DNA of 37,649 bases, taken from assembly GCA_020029535.1 (NCBI GenBank), contig JAIBJM010000018.1:1-37649 (forward strand), written 5' to 3'. This stretch comes from Gammaproteobacteria bacterium. Lineage in GTDB: Bacteria > Pseudomonadota > Gammaproteobacteria > Steroidobacterales > Steroidobacteraceae. The stretch's first letter is position 1; each line of letters opens with the position of its first letter. Below the pieces are notes generated by a model, which was not told the origin of the DNA, did not search any database, and worked only from the letters and a program-made list of their open reading frames with translations. Below are positions 22,390 to 30,683 of the stretch, piece by piece. The translations under genes and the position numbers were made by a program.

Positions 22390-23364
22390 TCAGCGCGGGC
22401 GACGGGCGGCTGGGCCCGTTGTGGGCCGGCGACGGCCGGCGCTGGCGCTGGCGCTGGGTGGCGCCGCAACGGCCTCAACTTCATCGCCATCGGTATCCAG
22501 GGCCGTTTCGGCAGCCGCAACGACCGGCGACGGAGTCGTCGGACGGCTGCGCGGCGCGGCAGCCGGCTTGCGCGCACGCATCGGCGCAGCCGCACGCGGC
22601 TTGCCACGCGCACCCTTGCGACGCGGATTGCCTGCTTCATCCAGTTCGACGAACTCGTCTTCGCCCACCGCCACCTGCGGTCCCGACGCCTTGCCTTCCA
22701 GCACAGCCTCGGCAATCGCGGAGGTGTACAGCAGGATGGAACGCATGGCGTCATCGTTGCCGGGAATGATGTGATCGATGCCCTCGGGCGAGCAGTTGGT
22801 GTCAACCACGGCGACCACCGGAATGCCCAGCTTGCGGGCTTCATTCACCGCCAGCTGTTCGTGACCCACGTCGATGACGAACAGCACATCGGGGAGCGAT
22901 TCCATTTCCTTGATGCCGCCCAGGCTCCTTTCGAGCTTGATCATCTCGCGACGCAGCTGGGTGGCTTCCTTCTTGCCGCGCTTTTCGATGGCACCGGAGG
23001 CAGTCAGCTCCTGCAGATCGGCCAGCCGCTTGATCGAACCGCGGATGGTCTTGAAATTGGTCAGCATGCCGCCGAGCCAGCGCTGGTTCACGTACGGCAT
23101 GCCGCAGCGCACCGCTTCGGTGGCAATGGCATCGCGCGCCGAACGCTTGGTGCCGACGAACAGCGCCCGGCCGCCATCGGCGACCACGCTCTTGATGAAG
23201 CCCGTAGCCTCGATAAACAGCGGCTGGGTCTTCTCGAGATTGATGATGTGGATCTTGTTGCGCTCACCGAAGATGAATGGCGCCATCTTGGGGTTCCAGA
23301 AGCGGGTCTGGTGTCCGAAATGGACGCCCGCTTCCAGCATCTGTCGCATCGACACGCTGGACAT
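22390..23364 (-). CDS. rpsB: 30S ribosomal protein S2 with long C-terminal tail
   Basis: S2 is a late-assembling small-subunit protein that also recruits S1 and represses its own operon in E. coli. The start is ATG 23362-23364 with a strong AGGAGAG Shine-Dalgarno; the open frame upstream to 23439 is the leader. The product has 324 residues. Residues 1 to about 228 are ordinary S2 ([67 protein letters not shown]). The remaining roughly 95 residues are a low-complexity tail rich in Ala, Pro and Arg with a short acidic patch (TDGDEVEA), ending RRPR. E. coli S2 has 241 residues, so the tail is unusual though some relatives carry shorter extensions. The frame is open to a TGA without sign of frameshift. 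Confidence 0.95.
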   Translation of the reverse strand: MSSVSMRQMLEAGVHFGHQTRFWNPKMAPFIFGERNKIHIINLEKTQPLFIEATGFIKSVVADGGRALFVGTKRSARDAIATEAVRCGMPYVNQRWLGGMLTNFKTIRGSIKRLADLQELTASGAIEKRGKKEATQLRREMIKLERSLGGIKEMESLPDVLFVIDVGHEQLAVNEARKLGIPVVAVVDTNCSPEGIDHIIPGNDDAMRSILLYTSAIAEAVLEGKASGPQVAVGEDEFVELDEAGNPRRKGARGKPRAAAPMRARKPAAAPRSRPTTPSPVVAAAETALDTDGDEVEAVAAPPSASASAGRRRPTTGPAARRPR

Positions 23365-23477
23365 GCTCTCTCTCCTGTCGGGTTGTGGCCTCCGCGCATC
23401 CTTGACGGCGATTCCTCTTCGAGGAACACCCGGCCGCAAGTGTTTGATGCGCGTGTGGATTGCGTTGCCAAAAAAGG
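23365..23477 (-). promoter_or_regulatory. rpsB leader with short hairpins, possible S2 autoregulatory site
   Basis: The inferred 5-prime untranslated region of rpsB is about 113 bases. On the minus strand it contains a 6-base-pair hairpin TTCCTC-GAA-GAGGAA (23412-23426). A second, partly overlapping pairing AACAC/GTGTT lies at 23425-23429 with 23440-23444. In E. coli, S2 represses rpsB-tsf through a structured leader. That this leader does the same is inference; only the pairings are seen. Confidence 0.45.
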
Positions 23478-23483
23478 CCGCGC

Positions 23484-23512
23484 TTTATACCATGAAGTTC
23501 CAGGCGCGACAA
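23484..23512 (-). promoter_or_regulatory. Sigma-70 promoter of rpsB-tsf with G+C-rich discriminator
   Basis: On the minus strand, TTGTCG (23507-23512) and TATAAA (23484-23489) are separated by exactly 17 bases. The -10 element is followed by GCGCGGCC, a G+C-rich discriminator typical of ribosomal promoters under stringent (ppGpp/DksA) control. Transcription would start near 23477, leaving a leader of about 113 bases before rpsB. On the plus strand a weak TTGCCA (23465-23470) with TATACC (23486-23491) overlaps it and might serve map, but its 15-base spacer is short. Confidence 0.7.
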
Positions 23513-23538
23513 CGCGCCAGCCGCCCCACCCCCAAGCC

Positions 23539-24318
23539 ATGCTGCGAACGTCACAGGTCAAGCTCAAGTCCCCGGAAGAGCAGGAAAAGCTGCGCATTGC
23601 CGGCCGTCTGGCCGCCGAGATACTCGACATGATCGGCCCGCATGTGCAGCCCGGCGTCTCCACCGACGAGCTGGACCAGCTCTGCAACGACTACATCGTC
23701 AATGTGCAGCACACCATTCCGGCCAACGTGGGGTACCGGGGCTTTCCGAAGACCGTATGCACCTCGGTCAACCATGTGGTCTGCCACGGCATTCCGAATG
23801 ACCGCCGGCTGAAAAGCGGCGATATCGTCAATATCGACGTGGCCATCATCCAGGATGGCTTCCACGGCGACACCAGCCGCATGTACTACGTCGGCAAGCC
23901 TCCGGTGCTGGCGCAGCGCCTCAGCGAGACCTGCCGCGAAGCCATGCTGCGCGGCATCGAGGTGGTGCGGCCCGGCGCGCGTCTGGGCGACATCGGTCAC
24001 GCCATCCAGTCATTCACCGAGGCGGCCGGCTTTTCAGTGGTGCGCGAGTACTGCGGCCATGGCATCGGGCGCGTTTATCACGAGGACCCGCAGGTACTGC
24101 ACTACGGCGAAGCCGGCACCGGCATGGAGTTGAAGGCCGGCATGGTGTTCACTGTCGAGCCGATGATCAACGCCGGCAAGCGCCACACGCGGTTGCTGCC
24201 GGATGGCTGGACCGTCGTCACCCGCGATCATTCGCTGTCGGCACAGTGGGAACACATGGTGCTGGTGACCGCCGACGGGCATGACATCCTGACGCACGGC
24301 GCCAACGAAAGGAATTGA
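23539..24318 (+). CDS. map: Type I methionine aminopeptidase
   Basis: Map removes the initiator methionine from new proteins. I place the start at ATG 23539, giving 259 residues, close to E. coli Map (264). The protein begins LRTSQVKLKSPEEQEKLRIAGRLAAEIL. The metal-binding residues are recognisable in NIDVAIIQDGFHGDTSRMYYVG (two Asp), EYCGHGIGRVYHEDPQVLHYG (His), FTVEPMIN (Glu) and the C-terminal SAQWEHMVLVT (Glu). The frame is open upstream to 22771 only as a shadow of rpsB. It is divergent from rpsB with a shared 174-base intergenic region, the usual gammaproteobacterial arrangement. Its stop is immediately followed by the glnD ATG. Confidence 0.96.
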   Translation: MLRTSQVKLKSPEEQEKLRIAGRLAAEILDMIGPHVQPGVSTDELDQLCNDYIVNVQHTIPANVGYRGFPKTVCTSVNHVVCHGIPNDRRLKSGDIVNIDVAIIQDGFHGDTSRMYYVGKPPVLAQRLSETCREAMLRGIEVVRPGARLGDIGHAIQSFTEAAGFSVVREYCGHGIGRVYHEDPQVLHYGEAGTGMELKAGMVFTVEPMINAGKRHTRLLPDGWTVVTRDHSLSAQWEHMVLVTADGHDILTHGANERN

Positions 24319-27018
24319 ATGGCATTCAATGATGGCGCAGCGCCTGATGACTATGGCGGCGATGTGCAGTCCAGCCTGGATTGGCCGTTGCTTGACCGGC
24401 TGCCGGCGCTGCTCGCCGCCGATGCCGGCACCGAAGCCTGTCGCCAGCTGCGCCGCCAGGCCCGGGAAGAACTGCAGCAGCGCTTCGCTGCCGAGGAACC
24501 GGTCGAGGCGCTGGTACGCGCCGGCGCGCGCTTCGTCGACGGATTGCTGATTGCGCTCTGGCAGCAGCGCCTGGCAGCCGAATTCGGCCAGCAGCTGGCG
24601 CTGATCGCCGTCGGCGGCTATGGCCGCGGCGAGCTGCATCCATGCTCGGACATTGACATCCTGATACTGATTCCGGCCCCGCTGGAAGAAGCCCAGCGCG
24701 TGCAGGTCGAGCAGCTGATTGCCTTCCTGTGGGACATCGGCCTCGAAGTGGGGCACAGCGTACGCACCGTGGCCGAGTGCGCCGAAGAAAGCGCCGCCGA
24801 TGTCAGCACCATGACCACGCTGATGGAGGCGCGGCAGCTGGCCGGCAACCCCGAGCTGATGCAGGCCATGCGCATGGCACTGGCGCCGGACCGGGTCTGG
24901 CCGGTGCGCGAATTCTTCGAGGCCAAGGTGCGCGAACAGCATCAACGGCACCTGAAAGCCAATGACACCGGCTTCAATCTCGAGCCCAACGTCAAGACCG
25001 GCCCCGGTGGCCTGCGCGACATCCAGACCATCGGCTGGGTGGCCAAGCGCCACTTCGGCGCCGAGTCGCTCGATGAGCTGGTGACGCACGGCTTCCTGAC
25101 GCCCGGCGAACTGCGCCGCCTCAAGCAGGCGCAAACCATGCTGTGGAAGGTGCGCTTCGGCCTGCACGTGCTGACCGGACGGCATGAAGACCGCCTGCTG
25201 TTCGATTACCAGATCCGCCTGGCGCAGAGCTTCGGCTATGAGGACGCCACCTACACACTGGCCGTCGAGCAGCTGATGCAGCGCTACTACCGCACCGTCA
25301 TCGACGTGAAGCTGCTGAACGAACTGCTGCTGCAGCTGTTCCGCGAGGCCATCCTCAGCGACAACGCGCCGCCACAGCCGCTGAATGCGCGCTTCCAGAT
25401 CCGCAACGAATATCTGGAAGCCATCAGCGAAGACGTGTTTGCGCGCCAGCCGTCGACGCTGCTCGAGCTGTTCGTGCTGCTGCAGCAGAACCCGCAACTG
25501 CGCGGCGTGCGCGCCGGCACCATCCGCGCGGTGGCGCGCAACCTGTGGCTGATCGACGAAGAGTTCCGCCAGAATCCGCGCAACCACCGGTTATTCCTCG
25601 ACATTCTGCGCGCACCGCGCGGCGTCACGCACGAACTGCGCCGCATGAACGACTACGGCGTGCTGGGCCGCTACATCCCCAGCTTCGGCCGCGTGGTCGG
25701 CCGCATGCAGTACGACCTGTTCCACGCCTACACCGTCGATGCGCACACGCTGTTCGTGGTCAGCAATGCGCGGCGGCTGGCCATGCCGCAGTACGATCAC
25801 GAACTGCCGCATGTGTCGCAGATCATGCAGCTGCTGCCCAAGCAGGAAGTGGTCTACCTCGGCGCGCTGTTCCATGACATCGCCAAGGGTCGCGGCGGCG
25901 ACCACTCGGAGCTCGGTGCCGTCGATGCCGAGGCTTTCTGTCTGGAGCAGGGGCTGTCGCGCTACGACGCGCGCATGGTGGCCTGGCTGGTGAAGAATCA
26001 TCTGGTGCTGTCCAGCACCGCGCAGAAGCAGGACATCGGCGACCCGCTGGTGATCGCCAACTTCGCGCGGCTGGTCGGCGACGAAATCCATCTCGATCAC
26101 CTGTACGTGCTGACCTGTGCCGACGTGCGCGGCACCAATCCCAAATTGTGGAACTCCTGGAAGGCTTCGCTGTTCCATGACTTCTACGAGAAAGTGAAGC
26201 GCGCACTGCGCCGCGGGCTCGAGAGCCCCATCGACCAGGATGAATTGATGCGCGAGCATCAATTCGGCGCGCGCAAGCTGCTGCTGGAGGGCGGCGTGGC
26301 CGGCCCCGAGATCGACCGCACCTGGGAGCGGCTGCCCGCAGCCTATTTCCTGCGCTACACGCCGGTGGAAATCGCGCGGCATACGCGCGTGCTGGCCGGA
26401 CGCGCGGGGGCCCATGACGAGGCGGCCGTGTCGGTGGCCGGCCAATCCGAGCGCGGTACCACCGAAGTCCTGATCTACGCCCCGCACCGCCGGCACGGCT
26501 TTGCGCGCGCCACCGCGGTACTCGACCAGCTGGGCCTGAACATCGTCGATGCGCAGATCACGCCCATCGACAACGGCTTCTCGCTGGACTCCTACCATGT
26601 ACTCGAGGAAGACGGCACCGTCATCACCGACAGCGACAGGCTGGGCGAGATCGAGCGCGCGCTGTGGAACTCGATCCAGCGGCCCGAGGAATCGCCGCTG
26701 TCGGTGTCGCGACGCGCTTCGCGCCAGGCGCGGGGATTCCGCACCGCGCTGCAGATCACCATCAGCGTCGATGAACGCAACCATCGTTCGGTACTCGAAC
26801 TGGTGGCCGGCGACCGCCCCGGTCTGCTGTGCGACATCGGCAAGGTGCTGTGGGAGGAACGCATCGATCTGCTGGCAGCCAAGGTCGGCACCTTCGGCGA
26901 GCGCGCCGAGGACGTGTTCTACCTGACCGACCGCAACCAGCAGCCGCTGGATGCGGTCACCGCCGAGCGCCTGCGAGGCCAGCTGCTCGAAGCGCTGGGG
27001 CCGCGCCAGGCGGCATGA
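24319..27018 (+). CDS. glnD: Bifunctional PII uridylyltransferase / uridylyl-removing enzyme
   Basis: GlnD senses glutamine and adds or removes UMP on PII signalling proteins (GlnB/GlnK), controlling glutamine synthetase and nitrogen-regulated genes. The protein has 899 residues against 890 in E. coli. In order it has a nucleotidyltransferase domain with GGYGRGELHPCSDIDIL at residues 99-115, and a GlnD-type helical linker (NVKTGPGGLRDIQTIGWVAKRHF). An HD hydrolase domain follows (ALFHDIAKGRGGDHSELG, around 515-530). Two C-terminal ACT domains (about 715-790 and 820-890; GDRPGLLCDIGKVLWEERIDL in the second) bind glutamine. Its ATG directly abuts the map stop, with an AAAGGA Shine-Dalgarno inside the end of map. 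It also overlaps dapC, so map-glnD-dapC-dapD look co-transcribed. Confidence 0.98.
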   Translation: MAFNDGAAPDDYGGDVQSSLDWPLLDRLPALLAADAGTEACRQLRRQAREELQQRFAAEEPVEALVRAGARFVDGLLIALWQQRLAAEFGQQLALIAVGGYGRGELHPCSDIDILILIPAPLEEAQRVQVEQLIAFLWDIGLEVGHSVRTVAECAEESAADVSTMTTLMEARQLAGNPELMQAMRMALAPDRVWPVREFFEAKVREQHQRHLKANDTGFNLEPNVKTGPGGLRDIQTIGWVAKRHFGAESLDELVTHGFLTPGELRRLKQAQTMLWKVRFGLHVLTGRHEDRLLFDYQIRLAQSFGYEDATYTLAVEQLMQRYYRTVIDVKLLNELLLQLFREAILSDNAPPQPLNARFQIRNEYLEAISEDVFARQPSTLLELFVLLQQNPQLRGVRAGTIRAVARNLWLIDEEFRQNPRNHRLFLDILRAPRGVTHELRRMNDYGVLGRYIPSFGRVVGRMQYDLFHAYTVDAHTLFVVSNARRLAMPQYDHELPHVSQIMQLLPKQEVVYLGALFHDIAKGRGGDHSELGAVDAEAFCLEQGLSRYDARMVAWLVKNHLVLSSTAQKQDIGDPLVIANFARLVGDEIHLDHLYVLTCADVRGTNPKLWNSWKASLFHDFYEKVKRALRRGLESPIDQDELMREHQFGARKLLLEGGVAGPEIDRTWERLPAAYFLRYTPVEIARHTRVLAGRAGAHDEAAVSVAGQSERGTTEVLIYAPHRRHGFARATAVLDQLGLNIVDAQITPIDNGFSLDSYHVLEEDGTVITDSDRLGEIERALWNSIQRPEESPLSVSRRASRQARGFRTALQITISVDERNHRSVLELVAGDRPGLLCDIGKVLWEERIDLLAAKVGTFGERAEDVFYLTDRNQQPLDAVTAERLRGQLLEALGPRQAA

Positions 27019-28211
27019 ATCCCGCGCTGGCACGACTGCAGGCCTATCCCTTCGAGAGACTGGCCGCGTTGCTGGCCGGCACTGCGCCGCCGGCGTTGCT
27101 GCCGCATATCGGCATGTCGATCGGCGAGCCGCGGCACGCGCCGCCGCAGAGGGTGCTGGACGTGCTGGCTGCCAACCTGCATCGCTACGACAGCTATCCG
27201 GCCACCAGGGGACTGCCCGAGCTGCGTCAGGCCATGGCCGCCGCGCTGCAACGCCGGCTGCTGCCGCCCGCGGCAGGCATCGATGCCGAGACCATGGTGC
27301 TGCCGGTCAACGGCACGCGCGAAGCGCTGTTCGCCTTCGTGCAGAGCGTCATCGACCCGAAGCCCGGCGCGCTGGTGGCCATGCCCAATCCCTGTTACCA
27401 GATCTATGAAGGCGCGGCGATCCTGGCCGGCGCACAGCCGTACTATCTCGACACCACGGCCGCCAATGGCTTCGCGCCGGATCTGGACGCCGTGCCAGCG
27501 CAGATCTGGGATCGCTGTCAGCTGCTGTTCCTGTGTTCGCCAGGCAATCCGGCCGGTGCGGTGCTGTCGCTGGACTATCTGCGTCATGCGCTGGAGCTGG
27601 CCGAGAAACACGACTTCGTCATAGCCTCCGACGAGTGCTATGCCGATCTGTATCTGGATGAAAGCGCGCCGCCGCCCAGCCTGCTGCGCGCCGCCTGGGA
27701 AGCGGGCCGTCACGGCTTCGAACGCTGCCTGGTGTTCCACAGCCTTTCCAAGCGCTCCAGCCTGCCTGGCCTGCGCTCCGGACTGGCGGCCGGCGATGCC
27801 GCGCTGATGAAACGCTTCCTGCTCTACCGCACCTATCACGGCAGCGCCATGCCGGTGCCCACACAGCTGGCCAGCATCGCGGCCTGGCAGGACGATGCGC
27901 ATGTGGCGGTCAACCGCGCGCTGTATCGCGAGAAATTTGCGCGCGTGATCCCCATTTTGCGGCCGGTGCTGGACGTGACGCAGCCCGCTGGCGGTTTCTA
28001 TCTGTGGCCCGGGATCGATGGCGATGACGCCGCCTTCGCGCGCGCGCTGCACGCAGCGAAGAATGTCACCCTGCTGCCGGGCAGCTTTCTGGGGCGCGAC
28101 AACGACGGCCACAATCCCGGCCGCGGACGTCTGCGCATCTCGCTGGTGGCCGAAGTCGACGCCTGCGTCGAAGCCGCCGGACGCATCCGCGATTTCATTT
28201 CAGGCCGTTGA
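27015..28211 (+). CDS. dapC: Succinyldiaminopimelate transaminase
   Basis: DapC is a PLP-dependent class I/II aminotransferase that converts N-succinyl-2-amino-6-ketopimelate to N-succinyl-LL-2,6-diaminopimelate in lysine and cell-wall synthesis. The start is ATG 27015 (ATGA overlap with the glnD stop), giving 398 residues. The open N-terminus MNPALARLQAYPFERL is typical of DapC. Further marks are GEPRHAPP, YPATRGLPELRQAMA, FLCSPGNPAGAVLS, ASDECYADLYLDE, the PLP lysine in HSLSKRSSLPGLRSG (about residue 245) and PAGGFYLWP. Lying between glnD and dapD strengthens the DapC reading over a generic aminotransferase. Confidence 0.93.
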   Translation: MNPALARLQAYPFERLAALLAGTAPPALLPHIGMSIGEPRHAPPQRVLDVLAANLHRYDSYPATRGLPELRQAMAAALQRRLLPPAAGIDAETMVLPVNGTREALFAFVQSVIDPKPGALVAMPNPCYQIYEGAAILAGAQPYYLDTTAANGFAPDLDAVPAQIWDRCQLLFLCSPGNPAGAVLSLDYLRHALELAEKHDFVIASDECYADLYLDESAPPPSLLRAAWEAGRHGFERCLVFHSLSKRSSLPGLRSGLAAGDAALMKRFLLYRTYHGSAMPVPTQLASIAAWQDDAHVAVNRALYREKFARVIPILRPVLDVTQPAGGFYLWPGIDGDDAAFARALHAAKNVTLLPGSFLGRDNDGHNPGRGRLRISLVAEVDACVEAAGRIRDFISGR

Positions 28212-28226
28212 ATCAGGATATCGAAC

Positions 28227-29057
28227 ATGCCGAACACTCAATTGCAACAGACCATCGAAGCCGCCTGGGAACAGCGCCAGACGCTCACGCCTTCGCGTGT
28301 CGCGCCCGACCTCGCCGACGCCATCGAACACTGCATCAGCGCGCTGGACCGCGGCGAGCTGCGCATCGCCGAGAAGCGTGATGGCGGCTGGGTGGTCAAC
28401 GAATGGCTGAAGAAAGCCGTGCTGCTGTACTTCCGCACGCACGACAACGTCGTGATGGATGCCGGTTACAGCCGCTTCTACGACAAGGTGCCGCTGAAAT
28501 ACGCGCAGACCGATGCCGCGCAGTTCGCGGCCGGCGGCGTGCGCGTGGTGCCCAACGCCGTGGTGCGCCGGGGCGCCTACGTGGCGCCCAATGCCATCCT
28601 GATGCCCAGCTACGTCAACATCGGCGCCTACGTGGGCGCCGGCACCATGGTCGATACCTGGGCCACCGTGGGTTCCTGCGCGCAGATCGGCAGCAATGTG
28701 CATCTGTCCGGCGGCGTCGGCATCGGCGGCGTGCTGGAACCGCTGCAGGCCAGCCCCACTATTATCGAAGACAACTGCTTCATCGGCGCGCGCTCGGAGA
28801 TTGTCGAAGGCGTGATCGTCGGCGAGGGCTCGGTGATTTCAATGGGCGTATTCATCGGCCAGAGCACACGCATTTACGACCGCACCACCGGCGAGATCCT
28901 GCAGGGCCGCGTACCGCCGGGCTCGGTGGTGGTGTCCGGCACGTTGCCGGCGAAGGATGGCAGCCACAGCCTGTACGCCGCCATCATCGTCAAGCGCGTC
29001 GATGCACAGACCCGCGCCAAGACCTCGCTGAACGAGCTGCTGCGCACCGGCGACTGA
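28227..29057 (+). CDS. dapD: 2,3,4,5-tetrahydropyridine-2,6-dicarboxylate N-succinyltransferase
   Basis: DapD transfers succinyl from succinyl-CoA to tetrahydrodipicolinate, the step before DapC in the succinylase branch of lysine synthesis. The 276 residues match E. coli DapD (274). It has the N-terminal helical domain, the loop KVPLKYA and a left-handed beta-helix of hexapeptide repeats ([43 protein letters not shown]). The active-site segment [15 protein letters not shown] and the C-terminal [20 protein letters not shown] follow. It starts 15 bases after dapC and ends 6 bases before the convergent stop at 29064. No clear terminator is visible between them. Confidence 0.97.
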   Translation: MPNTQLQQTIEAAWEQRQTLTPSRVAPDLADAIEHCISALDRGELRIAEKRDGGWVVNEWLKKAVLLYFRTHDNVVMDAGYSRFYDKVPLKYAQTDAAQFAAGGVRVVPNAVVRRGAYVAPNAILMPSYVNIGAYVGAGTMVDTWATVGSCAQIGSNVHLSGGVGIGGVLEPLQASPTIIEDNCFIGARSEIVEGVIVGEGSVISMGVFIGQSTRIYDRTTGEILQGRVPPGSVVVSGTLPAKDGSHSLYAAIIVKRVDAQTRAKTSLNELLRTGD

Positions 29058-29063
29058 AGCCGA

Positions 29064-29540
29064 TCAACGCAGATCCGGTGGCGGCCCTCCGCGGCGACCC
29101 GGACCACTGCCCAGTTGACCGGGCACCGGCCGCAGCTCCTGCGGGAACAGCTCATACAACGGCCTCAGCGCCGCGTCGACGGCGGTTACCGCCGCGCTGA
29201 TGCGCTGCGCGTCACCGCTCTTGCTGATCTCGGCCACCTGGTTCGCTGCCGCCTGTGCCTTCTTCAACTGGGTCTCGACCCTGGCGCGGAACTCGGCCGG
29301 TTCGCCGGCCACCGATTTCAGCATGGGCACCGCCGCCTCCTGGAACTCCTGGTTCTCGTGCGGCAGCATTTCGTAGCGTTTGTTTGGCAGCTTGCTCGCC
29401 ATATCGTTCTGCACATAGGCCAGTATGCGCAGGCTGTTCTTCACCTGGTCCGGTGCGTTGAGCCCTGCAGCCCAGGCAGCTGCGGCCAGCAGCAGCGGGG
29501 CGAGCCAGCCAACGCGCGATATCTGCATCATCCGATTCAT
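29064..29540 (-). CDS. Small secreted helical protein of unknown function
   Basis: I do not recognise this family. The start ATG 29538-29540 has a GAGGAG Shine-Dalgarno about 8 bases upstream and gives a 158-residue precursor. Its first 25 or so residues form a Sec signal peptide (MNRMMQ, then a run WLAPLLLAAAAWAAG). The mature part is predicted mostly alpha-helical (DQVKNSLRILAYVQNDMASKLP; FRARVETQLKKAQAAANQVAEI; ISAAVTAVDAALRPLYELFP), resembling a small helical bundle. It ends with a Pro/Gly/Arg-rich tail (GSGPGRRGGPPPDLR) and has no Cys. It lies 34 bases downstream of the azurin-like gene and is probably co-transcribed with it, so a periplasmic redox or stress role is possible but not shown. 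Confidence 0.75.
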   Translation of the reverse strand: MNRMMQISRVGWLAPLLLAAAAWAAGLNAPDQVKNSLRILAYVQNDMASKLPNKRYEMLPHENQEFQEAAVPMLKSVAGEPAEFRARVETQLKKAQAAANQVAEISKSGDAQRISAAVTAVDAALRPLYELFPQELRPVPGQLGSGPGRRGGPPPDLR

Positions 29541-29574
29541 GTTGCACTCTCCTCGATGTCTGGTACTTCGACTC

Positions 29575-30039
29575 TCAACCCAACACATGCAGCACCCCCC
29601 ACATGCTTTCGGCATGCCCGGGATAGCTGCAGATGAACAGATAGTCCCCGGCGGCCGGTGCGATGAATTCCACCGTTGCCATCTGACCACGCGCGCACAT
29701 GCGCGTATGGGCAAGCACGCGCGGATCATTGACCTGCACCCAGCCGTTTCCCGCGCCGGCCGCCAGTGCGCCTGCCACCACCGCATCAAAGCTGTGCGGG
29801 GCGATCAGCACCCAGTTGTGCTCGAAACTCACGTACCGGGCGGCATTGTGGAAGGTCAGGCGCACATGCGCGCCGCTGCGACAGGACAGTTCCATCGGAC
29901 TGAAGGTCAGCTGATCGCCGTCACTGGCGATGGACAGTTCGGTCCATTGAACAGGCGTCGTGCGCGGCTGACAGGACGACAGCATCAACGGCGCCACCGC
30001 CGCGAGACGCAGCAACTGGCGGCGCTGCATCTCAGCCAT
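29575..30039 (-). CDS. Azurin-like blue copper lipoprotein
   Basis: Azurins are type 1 copper proteins that carry single electrons in the periplasm. The four copper-site residues align with azurin: His in FEHNWVL, then Cys, His and Met in CSYPGHAESM with the exact spacing C-x4-H-x3-M. The DPRVLAHTRM segment also matches azurin (SRVIAHTK). The N-terminus has RRQLLRLAAVAPLMLSSC, a lipobox (LSSC) that implies a membrane-anchored lipoprotein, preceded by a twin-arginine pair. The start is ATG 30037-30039, overlapping the upstream gene by 8 bases; ATG 30028-30030 is equally possible. Azurin's Cys26 has a counterpart (MELSC), but its Cys3 partner is absent. The gene is not full classical azurin, so I give no symbol. 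Confidence 0.85.
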   Translation of the reverse strand: MAEMQRRQLLRLAAVAPLMLSSCQPRTTPVQWTELSIASDGDQLTFSPMELSCRSGAHVRLTFHNAARYVSFEHNWVLIAPHSFDAVVAGALAAGAGNGWVQVNDPRVLAHTRMCARGQMATVEFIAPAAGDYLFICSYPGHAESMWGVLHVLG

Positions 30040-30637
30040 GCTCCCGCGCGGAATCACCGGCAGGCAGGACATCGTTGAATTCCGGAAAAGCTTTCCAGGC
30101 CGGCACCGGCGGCGCAAGCCCTTCGGCCGGCACATAGGGCGAGAGTTCCAGCAGCTGCAGGCGATGGATGTAGCGCGGACAGTTCGGAAAGATCTGGTGC
30201 GTGCTCACCCGCACGATGGCCTGCGCGCCCACCGTCAGCGGCAACAACGGATCAGCAGTATCGACCTGCGCGAAGCCATTGACGCGCAGCCGCTTCGGTT
30301 TCTCGAAGTCGATGAACAGCAGGCCGACGCGCGGATTGGCGCGCAGGTTGCCGAGACTCCGGAACATGCCGTTGCCGTCGAAACTCGGAAACGCCAGCGT
30401 TTGCTCGTCAAGCACACGCACGAAACCGGGCGCGCCACCCTTGTATGAACAGTCCGGAAAGCCATCGGCATCGGCGCTGGCCAGGAAGAAGCAGCGCTGC
30501 GCCTCGATGAAGGCGCGATCCTCGGCGGTGAAACGGCTGTGCAGCAGTTTTTCGGCCAGCCGATCGGCCAGGCGGCGGCTGTCGAATTCGTCCTGCAGCG
30601 CGCGCATCCCGGCGTGATACATCGGCGGGGTCTGCAT
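30032..30637 (-). CDS. Pyridoxamine 5'-phosphate oxidase-family (PPOX-type) flavin-binding protein
   Basis: The protein is about 201 residues of the split-barrel PPOX superfamily that binds FMN or a related flavin. Features typical of this subgroup are YHAGMRALQDEFDSRRLADRL at the start and FIEAQRCFFLASADADGFPDCSYKGG. Next come GFVRVLDEQTLAFPSFDGNGMFRSLGN, NPRVGLLFIDF and IFPNCPRYIHRLQ. The last of these is shared with proteins annotated as general pyridoxamine oxidase family, not PdxH. Substrate and partner are unknown. The start is uncertain: ATG at 30635-30637 is used here, but GTG at 30656-30658 and ATG at 30620-30622 are in frame, and the conserved part starts at the last. The stop overlaps the azurin-like start. 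Confidence 0.8.
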   Translation of the reverse strand: MQTPPMYHAGMRALQDEFDSRRLADRLAEKLLHSRFTAEDRAFIEAQRCFFLASADADGFPDCSYKGGAPGFVRVLDEQTLAFPSFDGNGMFRSLGNLRANPRVGLLFIDFEKPKRLRVNGFAQVDTADPLLPLTVGAQAIVRVSTHQIFPNCPRYIHRLQLLELSPYVPAEGLAPPVPAWKAFPEFNDVLPAGDSAREHG

Positions 30638-30683
30638 ACGAGCGGATTTGTAGCCCACTTCGGCGAAATGCGCCAGTCAGACC

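Noticed and set aside
23465-23491. Plus-strand TTGCCA and TATACC as the map promoter
   Set aside because: The spacer is only 15 bases and the -10 is poor. It overlaps the much better minus-strand rpsB promoter, so I mention it but do not list it as a feature.
22771-23538. Upstream extension of map through rpsB and its leader
   Set aside because: It is antisense to rpsB, and methionine aminopeptidase similarity starts at ATG 23539.
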